Numbered from the stretch's first letter, positions 11,161 through 21,860 are shown. The stretch: DNA of 64,000 bases from an uncultured Prochlorococcus sp. (GCA_902564535.1 CACFBG010000003.1:51456-115455); one strand, 5' to 3'. The notes: generated from the letters alone by a model not told the origin. Translations and numbers: made by a program.

Positions 11161-13341
11161 TCATATGACTTTTCCTATTTGTTGCCAAGGTCCGGCATTA
11201 ATTAACTCATAAGCTGTCTCCCTGGGGCAAGAGATAAGTAATGGGCCACAAGTCTGCGGGTCAAAAATTAATTCTAAAATATTTTGATATTCTTTACTGT
11301 TCATATTAAGTCTATTAAAAATTAATTTAATACTTGATTGATTATTGTTCGAGAGGAATAAGTCAAAAGAATCACGGTTAGAAGGTGAAAATGAGCTCGA
11401 GAAACCTTTATCAATTAGGTCTATAGCTCCAGTTATTGCTGGAATCGAATCTGCATATAACTCTATTCTAAGAGAAGGCAATTTAGACTGATTTCTAATC
11501 CAATTAGCAGAGTCAAGCATTTCAGTAAGATGTCCTAATAATCCAAAACCGGTTATATCAGTACACGCATTAATAGATAAATAATTCAATGATTTTTGCG
11601 AAGGTTCCAAGAAAGAGTCAAGAAGATAATGTTGACTTTTACTAAGCACTGATAATAGATTATCAATATCTTTGGGATTAGCTTCACCAAGCATAGCGGC
11701 AGCAAAAATAACTCCACTACCTATTCCTCGACTTATCAATAAAAGGTCATCAGGTTGCATACCACTTATCGACCAAGGCCTTTTTTGATTTCTTACTATC
11801 CCATTAACACTTAAGGACAGCTGAAGACCTAAAGCAAATTGATTTGAATTAGGTTGAAGATCTCTTGCCTCCATTGAGTGACCTCCAATCAAATTTGCCC
11901 CCTGTGGTTCCAATACTGATTGGACACCCAAAATGCTTTGCTTCAATACTTCTTGCTGGAAAGTAGAAGGCATTTCCGGAATACTAATTACTAATTGAGC
12001 AGAAAGCACTGAACCTCCACGCGCCCAAATATCAGAACAAGCGTGCAATGCCGTTAAACGTCCATTCAACCAAGGGTCACTTATTATCGCAGGAAATCCA
12101 TCAACACTTTGAACATAACAATCTTCATTAGACATTCCTTCAATAAAAGATGCATTCTCAGGATGTGTAGCTAAATCAATTAAATTTGTTTTCTTTAAAA
12201 CATTTCTTAATTCTTTAGCAGGTAATTTTGCAGCACAACCTCTACATGACATTTGCTCTTTAGATTTATATTCTGACATATTTCTCTTCATCCTTTTTTG
12301 GAACATATTGATAAAATTTCTATCAATATATTCTTTATACATGCCTATCAAAAAGTTGGGTCCAACAAAAAATCGTCCCCAATAAGCCCATGCTACAAAT
12401 TTATTTGAATATATATTTGCACCAAGTAATTGCAATGCCCTTTTCTGAGGGCTCCAACGTCGAAGTTTTAGACCCTTAATAGACCTCTCAAGATTGATAG
12501 CCAATGGAGTGGCTGCTCTTACGGCCCATACTCCTGAAGGCGGCCTAAAGTTGTTTTGAATTACTCCACAATCTCCAACTGCAAAAATGCTTGGATTATT
12601 AATTACTTGCAAAGTATTAGAAGTTAAAACTCTCCCTGAGGAATCGACTGGTAATTGACTATTTTTTAACCACTTAGGGGCACTGTTCCCTGTACACAAA
12701 ATGCAAGGACCTTGTACTTCTTTAGAAGTTAATTCAATTTGAATTCCTGCAATTCGAAGTGAATTTTTCAACCCAATATCCAACTTTTTATTATTGACTA
12801 GCAATTGAATTAGTCTATCTGGCCAACGATGTCTTAAAGCAAATGCAATTTCCACAGCAGTAAATCCAGAACCAATAACAGTTATTCTTTCTGAATTTTT
12901 ATTAAACTTAGAATCTAATTTTTGTAGATACTTAAGCGCTGAATTTATTGGCCTTATGGGAACGACTGAATCTCTAGAGATAATATCCACTTTATTAACG
13001 ATAGTTTCTGATCCAACATCAAAACTAATCTTGTCAAAATACAATGAAGGTCGGTCATCTAATTGCAATAAATTATCATTTAAGTCAACTCCAATAATCT
13101 CACCTCTCACAAAAGAAATTCCAGCTTTAGAGGCTAAATAATCCAAATTAATTAAGCAATCATCTAATTTATATTTGCCAGCAATTAACCCTGGAAGCAT
13201 TCCTGAGTAAAGAGTAAAGCTTTCTCGATTAACAAGTGTAGTTAAACATTTTGGTTTCAGCCAAGGCTTCATAGCCCAGCGCAATAAAACAAGAGCATGT
13301 GTATGACCACCTCCGGCTAGAATAAGATGTTCATCAGACAT
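11161..13341 (-). CDS. selD: Bifunctional FAD-dependent pyridine nucleotide oxidoreductase / selenide, water dikinase fusion
   Basis: N-terminus LILAGGGHTHALVLLRWAMKP and FAVGDCGV (flavoprotein); C-terminus MSCRGCAAKLPAKEL, LQSVDGF, GGHSMEARDL, TDITGFGLLGHL, DPQTCGPLLIS (SelD). Confidence 0.9.
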   Translation of the reverse strand: MSDEHLILAGGGHTHALVLLRWAMKPWLKPKCLTTLVNRESFTLYSGMLPGLIAGKYKLDDCLINLDYLASKAGISFVRGEIIGVDLNDNLLQLDDRPSLYFDKISFDVGSETIVNKVDIISRDSVVPIRPINSALKYLQKLDSKFNKNSERITVIGSGFTAVEIAFALRHRWPDRLIQLLVNNKKLDIGLKNSLRIAGIQIELTSKEVQGPCILCTGNSAPKWLKNSQLPVDSSGRVLTSNTLQVINNPSIFAVGDCGVIQNNFRPPSGVWAVRAATPLAINLERSIKGLKLRRWSPQKRALQLLGANIYSNKFVAWAYWGRFFVGPNFLIGMYKEYIDRNFINMFQKRMKRNMSEYKSKEQMSCRGCAAKLPAKELRNVLKKTNLIDLATHPENASFIEGMSNEDCYVQSVDGFPAIISDPWLNGRLTALHACSDIWARGGSVLSAQLVISIPEMPSTFQQEVLKQSILGVQSVLEPQGANLIGGHSMEARDLQPNSNQFALGLQLSLSVNGIVRNQKRPWSISGMQPDDLLLISRGIGSGVIFAAAMLGEANPKDIDNLLSVLSKSQHYLLDSFLEPSQKSLNYLSINACTDITGFGLLGHLTEMLDSANWIRNQSKLPSLRIELYADSIPAITGAIDLIDKGFSSSFSPSNRDSFDLFLSNNNQSSIKLIFNRLNMNSKEYQNILELIFDPQTCGPLLISCPRETAYELINAGPWQQIGKVI

Positions 13342-13455
13342 TTTTTAACAAATTTATGTTGAATAATTAACTGATTGAATTAGACTAAAAGTGACTTTAA
13401 TTAATAATTATAAGTCAGGAAGTCATCAAATAAAATCCTAAAGTAAATTCATTAA

Positions 13456-14823
13456 CTAACGTCCAGCAACTTTTAAAATCGTTTTAATTGTACGGAAAAG
13501 TATCAAAAGATCCAACCATGTACTGAAATATTTTAAATAATACAAATCATAAGAAAGTTTGAGCTCTGAATCTTCAATGCTTGCTGCATATGGAGAGCAT
13601 ACTTGAGCCCAACCACTCAATCCAGGACGCATCCAATGCCTTTTGCGATAGTGAGGAATACTCTCCTCAAGCTCTAATTCCAGCTCTGGTCGTTCAGGCC
13701 TCGGTCCTATTAAACTCATTTCTCCAATAACGACGTTCACAAGCTGCGGCAACTCATCAAGTCTTGATCTTCTTAACCATCTACCTACTCTTGTAATTCT
13801 GTTATCACCTGGCAATGTCCATGAGACTGGAGCTGATGAAGCATCCACTTTCATGGTGCGCAATTTCCAAACCTTGAAAGGCTGTCCCAACCATCCACTT
13901 CTTTCTTGAACATAAAAAACAGGTCCTCTATCCTCAATCCAAATTAATAAAGATGCAAATATGATTAATGGAGAAGTCAATGCCAAAAGACATAAGGAAA
14001 GCAAAACATCAGCAACTCTTTTGAGCTGTCTTTGAAAACTAAATAAACCATTCCAAGGAATACCAGAATAACTAAGCCAAAATTCTGGCAACAAAGTAGG
14101 TGGAATTCTCTCTAATTGCCTTTCAGCCAATGCCAAGGGGGTTGTCAAATCAACTTGCCGAGGGTCTCTCTGTTCAAGTTCTTCCAAGAATTCGCGATAC
14201 TTTGGATGTTGACGAACACTTTGAGATAAGGCTAGAACAACTGGACTTGGATGGGATAAGGCCTCCTCTGCAGATAACCATTTCGGCATAATGCGTTTAG
14301 GTGTTTTTCGCCAAGCTTGCAGCGCTTTTAAAGCTTCATCTTCAGGAGCAACCAAGACAAACCTTGGTTCATCTAGTTGCAAAGCTTTTCTTCTTAATCC
14401 AACTCTAATAATTAAAGACCAAAGAATAGTTGGGATAAGCCAAGATATTTGGCTACTTCGATAAACCAGCCAAATATCTAAAGAAGGATTTATAACCCAT
14501 CTTAAAATCGCCACAAACATTACTGTTGAAATAAAACTCAGACCTAATCGTTGAATCAGTGTCCACCTTGACAACCTTGACCAACCAAGAACTGTATAAG
14601 TACCTAATAACCATCCAAATAATAAATAAGCCGTGATAGTTATACAAATCCACAAAAACTGTCCATTAAGCGGTTGAGACCATAAGCTTGCTATCCCCAA
14701 GAGCAATAAAATCATCCCAACAAGGTCTAATAATGCACAAAGCAGAAGATCCCCTCTAGGATTGCGCCACGAAAACTGCTTAAAGCTGGGAAACAAATCT
14801 AATTTTTTTGAAGTCTTAACCAT
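13456..14823 (-). CDS. Sugar transferase, exopolysaccharide undecaprenyl-phosphate glycosylphosphotransferase
   Basis: C-terminal KRVADVLLSLCLLALTSPLI...KVWKLRTM...GRWLRRSRLDELPQLVNVVIGEMSLIGPRPERPE...RPGLSGWAQV. Confidence 0.92.
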   Translation of the reverse strand: MVKTSKKLDLFPSFKQFSWRNPRGDLLLCALLDLVGMILLLLGIASLWSQPLNGQFLWICITITAYLLFGWLLGTYTVLGWSRLSRWTLIQRLGLSFISTVMFVAILRWVINPSLDIWLVYRSSQISWLIPTILWSLIIRVGLRRKALQLDEPRFVLVAPEDEALKALQAWRKTPKRIMPKWLSAEEALSHPSPVVLALSQSVRQHPKYREFLEELEQRDPRQVDLTTPLALAERQLERIPPTLLPEFWLSYSGIPWNGLFSFQRQLKRVADVLLSLCLLALTSPLIIFASLLIWIEDRGPVFYVQERSGWLGQPFKVWKLRTMKVDASSAPVSWTLPGDNRITRVGRWLRRSRLDELPQLVNVVIGEMSLIGPRPERPELELELEESIPHYRKRHWMRPGLSGWAQVCSPYAASIEDSELKLSYDLYYLKYFSTWLDLLILFRTIKTILKVAGR

Positions 14824-14849
14824 TAAAATTTAATCTAATAACAAATCAT

Positions 14850-15896
14850 TTATTTATTAGTTTTATACCCAAAAGGATTTATTTTTTGCCAATTCCAAGA
14901 GTCATAGGACATATCCATCAAGTTTCTCTTTGTTTCCCATCCCAAAAGTTCTTTAGCCAGTCTTGCGTCTGCTATAGAACAGGCAACATCTCCTAATCTT
15001 CTGCCAACAAAATTGCAAGGACATTTTTTTCCTGACACTGTCTCAAAAGCATTTACCACTTCCAAAACAGAATGTCCTTTTCCACTCCCTAAGTTCACAA
15101 CGAAAGATTGTGGCTCTTGATCAATCAAAACTTCCAAAGCAGCTCTATGGCCTTCAACAAGATCCATCACATGAATGTAATCACGAATTGCGCTCCCATC
15201 AGGAGTAGGCCAATTTGCACCAAAAACCTCTAATTGGCTTCTTCGTCCTACACCAATTTGACTAATTAAAGGAAATAAATTATTTGGGACCCCATTAGGA
15301 TCTTCTCCTAAAAATCCACTAGGATGTGCTCCAACTGGGTTGAAATATCTTAAAGAAGCTATTCGCCAACCAGGCTCACTTTTTGCTAAATCAAATAATA
15401 TATTTTCTACTGCTGCTTTTGTGCTGCCATAAGGATTAATTGGCTCAATGGGCGCACTTTCACTAATTGGAATCTCCTTGGGATATCCATAAACCGTAGC
15501 GCTACTACTAAAAACTATTGTGCGACAATTATTCCTCTTCATAGCTTCTAGCAAACAAAGAGTACCTCCTACGTTCACTTCCCAGTATTTAAGAGGAATT
15601 TCAATGGATTCCCCTACAGCTTTCAAGCCCGCAAAGTGAATAACTGCATCAATCCGTTCGTCGACTGAATTGAAGGCAGAATCTAAATCTGAAATATTGC
15701 AAATATCTCCTGACAACAATTTCAATCTCTTACTACCTTTTTCTAAAGATGCCAATTGGGTTACTCTTTTCAGAGCCTCAATAGAGCCATTGGAGTAATT
15801 ATCAATTACGACCAAGGAATATCCTGACTCCAAAAATGAAAGGCAAGCATGACTTCCAATGAACCCAGCGCCCCCTGTAATCAAAAGCTGGGCCAT
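14850..15896 (-). CDS. galE: UDP-glucose 4-epimerase
   Basis: LLITGGAGFIGSHACLSFLESGYSLVVIDNYSNGS, YGSTKAAVE, RYFNPVGAHPSG. Confidence 0.95.
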   Translation of the reverse strand: MAQLLITGGAGFIGSHACLSFLESGYSLVVIDNYSNGSIEALKRVTQLASLEKGSKRLKLLSGDICNISDLDSAFNSVDERIDAVIHFAGLKAVGESIEIPLKYWEVNVGGTLCLLEAMKRNNCRTIVFSSSATVYGYPKEIPISESAPIEPINPYGSTKAAVENILFDLAKSEPGWRIASLRYFNPVGAHPSGFLGEDPNGVPNNLFPLISQIGVGRRSQLEVFGANWPTPDGSAIRDYIHVMDLVEGHRAALEVLIDQEPQSFVVNLGSGKGHSVLEVVNAFETVSGKKCPCNFVGRRLGDVACSIADARLAKELLGWETKRNLMDMSYDSWNWQKINPFGYKTNK

Positions 15897-15953
15897 AAAA
15901 AGTAAAATCTTTCAAAACACCACCATAAAGGTTGCTAGAGGCTATCTAACAAG

Positions 15954-17243
15954 ATGTCAAAAAATCTTGGAAATACTCACAAGAAATTGCAAGGCCTTAG
16001 AGGAATGCCTGATCTCTTGCCTAATGAAATAAATTTATGGCAAAAGATAGAAAATACAGCTCGCTTACATTTCAAACGAACCTCAATATTAGAGATCAGA
16101 ACCCCAATACTTGAAGTTACAGAACTTTTTGCCAGGGGTATAGGAGAGGCAACTGATGTAGTCGGGAAGGAAATGTACTCCTTTTTAGATAAAGGCGAAA
16201 GAAATTGCACCTTAAGGCCAGAAGGCACTGCCTCAGTTGTTAGAGCCTCTATCCAACATGGCCTAATAAATCAAGGACCTCAGAAATTATGGTATTCAGG
16301 TCCAATGTTTCGCTACGAAAGGCCTCAAAATGGACGTCAAAGACAATTTCACCAAATTGGTGTTGAATATCTTGGCTTCAATGATCCAAGAAGTGATATT
16401 GAGGCGATATCATTAGCCTGGGATTTATTAATAGATTTAGGATTAAGTGAAATAATCAAATTAGAAATCAACTCTTTGGGAGACTTAAAAGACAGGTCAA
16501 TTTACAGACAAGAATTAGTTGAATGGCTCAATAAAAGGAAGGAAAGCCTAGATGAAGATTCAAAGATTAGGCTTTCAACGAATCCTTTAAGAATTTTAGA
16601 TTCTAAAAATCCTCAAACTCGCCAACTGCTCAAAGAAGCTCCTTCTTTAATAAATAGCCTATCTGATGAAAGCCTAGAGAGATATTGTGAAGTCAAGTCA
16701 GGCTTAACTAGCTTAGGTATTCCATTCACAGAGAATGTGAATTTGGTACGAGGATTGGATTACTACAGTCATACAGCTTTTGAAATCACCACTAAGAAGC
16801 TTGGATCTCAAGCAACTATCTGCGGTGGAGGAAGATATGACGGATTAGTTGAGCAACTAGGCGGCATATCTACCCCTTCAATAGGATGGGCAATGGGAAT
16901 GGAAAGGCTGGTTTTACTGATTTCACAAGGGAAATCAGTAAATAATGACCATATTCCTAATTTCTACGTAGTGAATAGAGGTAAAATGGCAGAAACATTT
17001 GCCCAAATTGTGACCCGAAGTTTACGCTTAAAAGATCAAACTGTTGAGATTGATTTTACTAGAGCAAATTTTAGTAAGCAGCTTAAGCGAGCTGATAAAA
17101 GTGGAGCTCGATGGGCAATAATGATAGGAGAAAACGAGGCCAAAGGAGGAAAAATTATTCTCAAAGATTTACGTTTAGACCCCAAGAAAGTTTCTAAAGA
17201 GGAACTTATCGATCTTGAGACTTTGTTAATACGATTTGATTAA
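15954..17243 (+). CDS. hisS: Histidyl-tRNA synthetase
   Basis: [14 protein letters not shown]...[12 protein letters not shown]...[26 protein letters not shown]. Confidence 0.97.
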   Translation: MSKNLGNTHKKLQGLRGMPDLLPNEINLWQKIENTARLHFKRTSILEIRTPILEVTELFARGIGEATDVVGKEMYSFLDKGERNCTLRPEGTASVVRASIQHGLINQGPQKLWYSGPMFRYERPQNGRQRQFHQIGVEYLGFNDPRSDIEAISLAWDLLIDLGLSEIIKLEINSLGDLKDRSIYRQELVEWLNKRKESLDEDSKIRLSTNPLRILDSKNPQTRQLLKEAPSLINSLSDESLERYCEVKSGLTSLGIPFTENVNLVRGLDYYSHTAFEITTKKLGSQATICGGGRYDGLVEQLGGISTPSIGWAMGMERLVLLISQGKSVNNDHIPNFYVVNRGKMAETFAQIVTRSLRLKDQTVEIDFTRANFSKQLKRADKSGARWAIMIGENEAKGGKIILKDLRLDPKKVSKEELIDLETLLIRFD

Positions 17244-17272
17244 AAGTCTTATCTTCTCAACTGGATTATTTT

Positions 17273-18730
17273 GTGATCGCTAACTCAACTGACATAAACA
17301 ACATTTGCTGCATAGGAGCAGGCTATGTAGGGGGGCCAACCATGGCAGTTATTGCAGATAGATGTCCCCACATTCAAGTGAATGTTGTAGACCTAAATGA
17401 TTCCAGGATTGCATCATGGAATCAATCAGATCTAAGCAAACTACCTATATATGAACCAGGTCTTGATGCCGTTGTCTCAAGAGCTAGAGGTAAAAATTTG
17501 CATTTTTCTACCAATGTCAACAAAGCTATTTCTATAGCAGACATGGTCTTTATTTCTGTTAATACCCCTACAAAAGCCAAAGGCCTTGGATCAGGACAAG
17601 CAAGTGACCTTAGATGGGTTGAAGCATGTGCCAGACAAGTAGCCGAAAGTGCACAAGGCCATACGATTGTTGTTGAAAAAAGTACTTTGCCTGTAAGGAC
17701 AGCAGAAACAGTTCAAGCCATTCTTAGTGCAGCTCAAAACCCTGGTGCAACAGCAGGAAGGCCTAAAACATTTGTCGTCTTATCAAATCCTGAATTTCTT
17801 GCTGAAGGAACTGCTATTAATGATCTAGAAGATCCAGATAGAATACTTATTGGAGGAGAAGATTCTGCATCCATAGAATCTCTAGCCTCTATTTATAAAA
17901 ATTGGGTCCCAGAGAATAAAATCATACGAACTAATTTATGGAGTAGTGAACTATCCAAATTAACTGCCAATGCATTTTTAGCTCAACGAATCAGCTCTAT
18001 AAACTCTGTAGCTGCTCTTTGTGAAGTCACTGGGGCAGATGTAAGAGAAGTATCTATGGCGATTGGAGCAGACTCAAGAATAGGCACTAAGTTCTTAAAT
18101 TCTGGCCCAGGTTTTGGAGGAAGTTGTTTTAAGAAAGATATTCTTAATCTTGTATATTTAGCAAACTATTTTAATCTTCCTGAAGTGGCTGATTATTGGC
18201 AACATGTAGTTACATTAAATACTTGGCAGCAACATAGAATATCTAGACTTATTGTTAAAACACTTTTTGGTACAGTAACAGGCAAAAGAATAGCTATATA
18301 TGGCTTCACATTTAAAGCAGATACAAATGACACAAGAGAAGCTCCTTCAATAAATATTGCCAAAGACTTATTGGAAGAAGGTGCTCAATTAGCGATATTT
18401 GATCCCAAAGCAAAGATTGATCAAATAGAAATAGATTTAAATTTAAAAGCAATTTCTCCTCCCATTCACAATAACCCTCGCTCGAAAGAAGCTTCTATTA
18501 AAGGAGAGGGAATTTGGTGGGCACCCAAGTCTGCAATAGAAGCTGCAAATGGTGTTGATGCGATTATTATCTTAACAGAATGGGAAGAATTTAAAAATAT
18601 AAGCTGGGAAGAAGTAGCCCCAAAGATGAGAAAACCTGCATGGGTTTTTGATTCAAGAGGGATAGTAAATCCTTCAATAATTAAATCTGCCGGATTAAAA
18701 CTTTGGAGAGTTGGGGATGGAGCTCTTTAA
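17273..18730 (+). CDS. ugd: UDP-glucose 6-dehydrogenase, eukaryote-like subtype
   Basis: NICCIGAGYVGGPTMAVIADRCPHIQVNVVDLND, VFISVNTPTK, SSELSKLTANAFLAQRISSINS, GFGGSCFKKDILNLVYL. Confidence 0.93.
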   Translation: MIANSTDINNICCIGAGYVGGPTMAVIADRCPHIQVNVVDLNDSRIASWNQSDLSKLPIYEPGLDAVVSRARGKNLHFSTNVNKAISIADMVFISVNTPTKAKGLGSGQASDLRWVEACARQVAESAQGHTIVVEKSTLPVRTAETVQAILSAAQNPGATAGRPKTFVVLSNPEFLAEGTAINDLEDPDRILIGGEDSASIESLASIYKNWVPENKIIRTNLWSSELSKLTANAFLAQRISSINSVAALCEVTGADVREVSMAIGADSRIGTKFLNSGPGFGGSCFKKDILNLVYLANYFNLPEVADYWQHVVTLNTWQQHRISRLIVKTLFGTVTGKRIAIYGFTFKADTNDTREAPSINIAKDLLEEGAQLAIFDPKAKIDQIEIDLNLKAISPPIHNNPRSKEASIKGEGIWWAPKSAIEAANGVDAIIILTEWEEFKNISWEEVAPKMRKPAWVFDSRGIVNPSIIKSAGLKLWRVGDGAL

Positions 18731-18763
18731 TTAAATCTTTATTTATGAATCTAATTATAAATT

Positions 18764-19876
18764 TTATATAGATAATTTATGATCTGGATATAATTCTTTC
18801 AATCCATCTTTGCTTGGGCATGCTATCCCCCTCTCGGTTATCAAACCACTTATAAGATGAGCAGGTGTTATATCAAAAGCAGGATTAAAAGCAACTACTT
18901 TAGAAGAACATATTCCTACCTTTGAGACTACATAAGGAAATAATTTACCCTGAACATATGTAACCTCTTCTTGTGACCTTTCTTCAATCGGAATTTCTTT
19001 TAAACCTTTGCTTATGTCCCAATCAATAGTTGTGAATGGCGCTGCTACATAAAAAGGTATTTTATTATCACTAGCTGCTAAAGCCTTTAGATATGTACCA
19101 ATCTTATTACAAACATCCCCTGTCATAGTAATTCTATCTGCACCAACAAAAATGACATCTACCTTGCCTTTTTGCATAAGGTAACCTCCAGCATTATCAA
19201 CAATTAGAGTATTTGGTATCCTTTCACAAGAAAGCTCAAAAGTAGTTAGATTTGCACCTTGATTTCTAGGACGAGTTTCATTCACCCAAACATGTATATT
19301 CATTCCTAATCTATGTGCCTTATAGATAGGAGCAAGAGCAGTTCCCCAGTCACCTGTAGCTAGCCATCCTGCATTGCAGTGAGTCATTATGTTTATAGGC
19401 TCATTTTTTAATTTTGCTGGTCTATCAGAAAATATTTTCCTTATAATCTTTAGACCATGATCTCCAATACTTTTACACATATTTATTTCTTCATTCAGGA
19501 TTAATTCTGCCTCCAAACGCGCAGCATCAGCTCTTTGGTCTAAAGGAAGAGGCATAACCCTAGTTAAAACTCTTTGTATGGAAAATTTTAAATTAATTGC
19601 AGTTGGTCTAGTCGAAATCAATTCCATTGAAGCCTTCTCAAGAGACCTGTCGCTAGGGTCATCAATAAGGGCCAACATTAATCCATAAGCCCCAGTAATC
19701 CCTATCAAAGGAGCTCCTCTAACCACCATTTTACTAATAGCTTTGACAACATCTTTAAAGGTCTTTAATGATCGAATTTTTAAAGAATGTGGGAGCTTTG
19801 TTTGATCAATCACAGCAACGGATTCTCCTCCCATCTCTAGCCATATAGATCTCCAGTGCTTCCCTTGTATATTCAT
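18764..19876 (-). CDS. mtnA: S-methyl-5-thioribose-1-phosphate isomerase
   Basis: VVRGAPLIGITGAYG, THCNAGWLATGDWGTAL, ETRPRNQGANLT, VGADRITMTGDVCNKIGTY. Confidence 0.93.
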   Translation of the reverse strand: MNIQGKHWRSIWLEMGGESVAVIDQTKLPHSLKIRSLKTFKDVVKAISKMVVRGAPLIGITGAYGLMLALIDDPSDRSLEKASMELISTRPTAINLKFSIQRVLTRVMPLPLDQRADAARLEAELILNEEINMCKSIGDHGLKIIRKIFSDRPAKLKNEPINIMTHCNAGWLATGDWGTALAPIYKAHRLGMNIHVWVNETRPRNQGANLTTFELSCERIPNTLIVDNAGGYLMQKGKVDVIFVGADRITMTGDVCNKIGTYLKALAASDNKIPFYVAAPFTTIDWDISKGLKEIPIEERSQEEVTYVQGKLFPYVVSKVGICSSKVVAFNPAFDITPAHLISGLITERGIACPSKDGLKELYPDHKLSI

Positions 19877-20094
19877 ACTGATCCCTAAGCATTATTTATG
19901 AGCCTACTAAGATACAAATAATTTATAATGAATGGATATTAATATTTTAACAAAAAAGTATCTTATTAAATAATTTATTTTCATACAATCAATTCATAAT
20001 TGAAAGAATATGAGCCTTATAGAATCTTCCAAAAGATAGAGTAAAGCAACCGATTTTTTTTGGAATATAATGTTATCAATCGAATTTAAAATAA

Positions 20095-21003
20095 TTGAAA
20101 GATTTAACCTCAGAAGAACTTAATCAATCCACCCTAGGAATTTTAGGTGGTAGCGGAATTTATGCATTAGAAGGTCTAAGCAACGTTAAAGAACTAGAAA
20201 TCAACACACCTTTTGGCAATCCCTCAGACATTTTAAGAGTTGGTGAGCTGGGAGGAATTAAAACAGTATTTCTTGCTAGGCATGGAAGATTTCACACCTT
20301 TACTCCTACAAACATTCCTTATAGAGCCAATATTTGGGCAATGCGTTCATTGGGTGTCAAATGGATCCTTTCTCCATCCGCAGTCGGCTCACTCCAAGAA
20401 CAAATTCGACCTTTAGATATTGTTGTGCCAGATCAATTTATTGACAGAACTCATCAGCGCCCTTTGACTTTTTTTTCTGATGGTGTAGTAGCCCATGTGA
20501 CAATGGCAGATCCCTTTTGTCCCATCCTGTCTAAACTATTAGCCGATGAAGGCGAAAGGTTAATGCCTGATGGCAGGCAACTACATAAAGGTGGTACTTA
20601 CTTAGCTATGGAAGGCCCTGCCTTCTCAACTCGTGCAGAGTCAAATCTATATCGAAGCTGGGGATGCAGTGTTATTGGAATGACTAATCATACTGAAGCA
20701 AGATTGGCAAGAGAAGCTGAAATTGCCTATACCTCTCTTTCTATGGTTACAGACTATGACTGTTGGCATAACGAAGAAGAAAGTGTTTCTGTAGAAATGG
20801 TGATCGAAAATCTCAATGCAAATGCAAAACAAGCAACAAAAATCATAGAAGCCACCGCAAAGAAAATTTCATCAATTCGACCTGCCAGTGCATCTCATAG
20901 TTCACTCAAAGATGGCCTGATGACTTCCAAAGATAAGGTAACTTCATCAGCAAGAAAGAAAGTAAACCTATTCACCGCTCCCTACTGGGGAGAATTTACT
21001 TAA
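20095..21003 (+). CDS. mtnP: S-methyl-5'-thioadenosine phosphorylase
   Basis: LGILGGSGIYALEGL, FLARHGRFHTFTPTNIPYRANIWAM, GTYLAMEGPAFSTRAES; TTG start. Confidence 0.93.
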   Translation: MKDLTSEELNQSTLGILGGSGIYALEGLSNVKELEINTPFGNPSDILRVGELGGIKTVFLARHGRFHTFTPTNIPYRANIWAMRSLGVKWILSPSAVGSLQEQIRPLDIVVPDQFIDRTHQRPLTFFSDGVVAHVTMADPFCPILSKLLADEGERLMPDGRQLHKGGTYLAMEGPAFSTRAESNLYRSWGCSVIGMTNHTEARLAREAEIAYTSLSMVTDYDCWHNEEESVSVEMVIENLNANAKQATKIIEATAKKISSIRPASASHSSLKDGLMTSKDKVTSSARKKVNLFTAPYWGEFT

Positions 21004-21023
21004 ATCATAAATTTAAGTAAATA

Positions 21024-21073
21024 CTTTTCTCATAAAAAAACCTCCTTAAAAGGAGGTTTTTTTATGAGAAAAG
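21024..21073. terminator. Bidirectional intrinsic terminator between convergent mtnP and psbJ
   Basis: Perfect 24-bp inverted repeat CTTTTCTCATAAAAAAACCTCCTT-aa-AAGGAGGTTTTTTTATGAGAAAAG. Confidence 0.9.
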
Positions 21074-21116
21074 GTCAATCAAATAATAGGATTGTTGATT
21101 TAAAGCCAATTTAAAA

Positions 21117-21320
21117 TTAAAAATTGGCGTTTCCAACCCCTGTATAAGAACCATAGAAGAAAAGACCAAGCACAAAGATAACTGCAATTCCTCCAGTTGT
21201 GGCTACTACCCATAATGGAAGTGAGCCTTCAGTCCATCTACGTTCCCAAGAAACAGATGGTCGTCCGTCAGGGAGTCGATCTGGTATGCGTCCATCAGGG
21301 CCGCGAAGTCCTTTACTCAT
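21117..21320 (-). CDS. psbJ: Photosystem II protein J
   Basis: [67 protein letters not shown]; internal start inside the listed 84-aa ORF. Confidence 0.93.
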   Translation of the reverse strand: MSKGLRGPDGRIPDRLPDGRPSVSWERRWTEGSLPLWVVATTGGIAVIFVLGLFFYGSYTGVGNANF

Positions 21321-21330
21321 GATTGGAAAT

Positions 21331-21450
21331 TCAGTTGAAGAAGTAGCTAGAGAACAAAATGCCCATGACAAAAACGAGCAATAAGCCTAGGTAAAGACTT
21401 GTGCGGTTAAGTTCAACCGGCAATTTGTTGGGGTTTGGATTTACTTGCAT
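21331..21450 (-). CDS. psbL: Photosystem II protein L (not in supplied ORF track)
   Basis: Translated [39 protein letters not shown], 39 aa, between psbJ and psbF. Confidence 0.95.
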   Translation of the reverse strand: MQVNPNPNKLPVELNRTSLYLGLLLVFVMGILFSSYFFN

Positions 21451-21470
21451 TGATAAGTAATTGCGATCGA

Positions 21471-21608
21471 TCAACGACGAATAAACTGCATTGCAGCTAT
21501 TGCACCTAGGAAAAATACCGTGGGTACACCCAAGGCATGAACCGCAAAAAACCTAACTGTGAAAATTGGGTACTCGCGTTGAGATTGGAGTGGAGCAGAT
21601 TGTGTCAT
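21471..21608 (-). CDS. psbF: Cytochrome b559 beta subunit (not in supplied ORF track)
   Basis: Translated [45 protein letters not shown], 45 aa. Confidence 0.95.
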   Translation of the reverse strand: MTQSAPLQSQREYPIFTVRFFAVHALGVPTVFFLGAIAAMQFIRR

Positions 21609-21611
21609 GGC

Positions 21612-21860
21612 TTATTTCAAGCGCAGGTCTAGTTGGGACTTGGCCTCATAACGCTGACTCACAACAGGAGCTTTGGCTTCAGAAGCCTGAAAGTAGGTAT
21701 CAGGTGTAGGTGTACCAAATGTGTCATAGGCAAGACCTGTGGACACAAACAAAAAACCAGAGACAAAAATTGCCGGCAGAGTCACGATTTGGATAATCCA
21801 AAACTTGATGTCGGTAACTATCTCAAAAAACGGACGTTCGCCCGTTGATCCGGCAGCCAT
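21612..21860 (-). CDS. psbE: Cytochrome b559 alpha subunit
   Basis: [49 protein letters not shown]. Confidence 0.97.
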   Translation of the reverse strand: MAAGSTGERPFFEIVTDIKFWIIQIVTLPAIFVSGFLFVSTGLAYDTFGTPTPDTYFQASEAKAPVVSQRYEAKSQLDLRLK

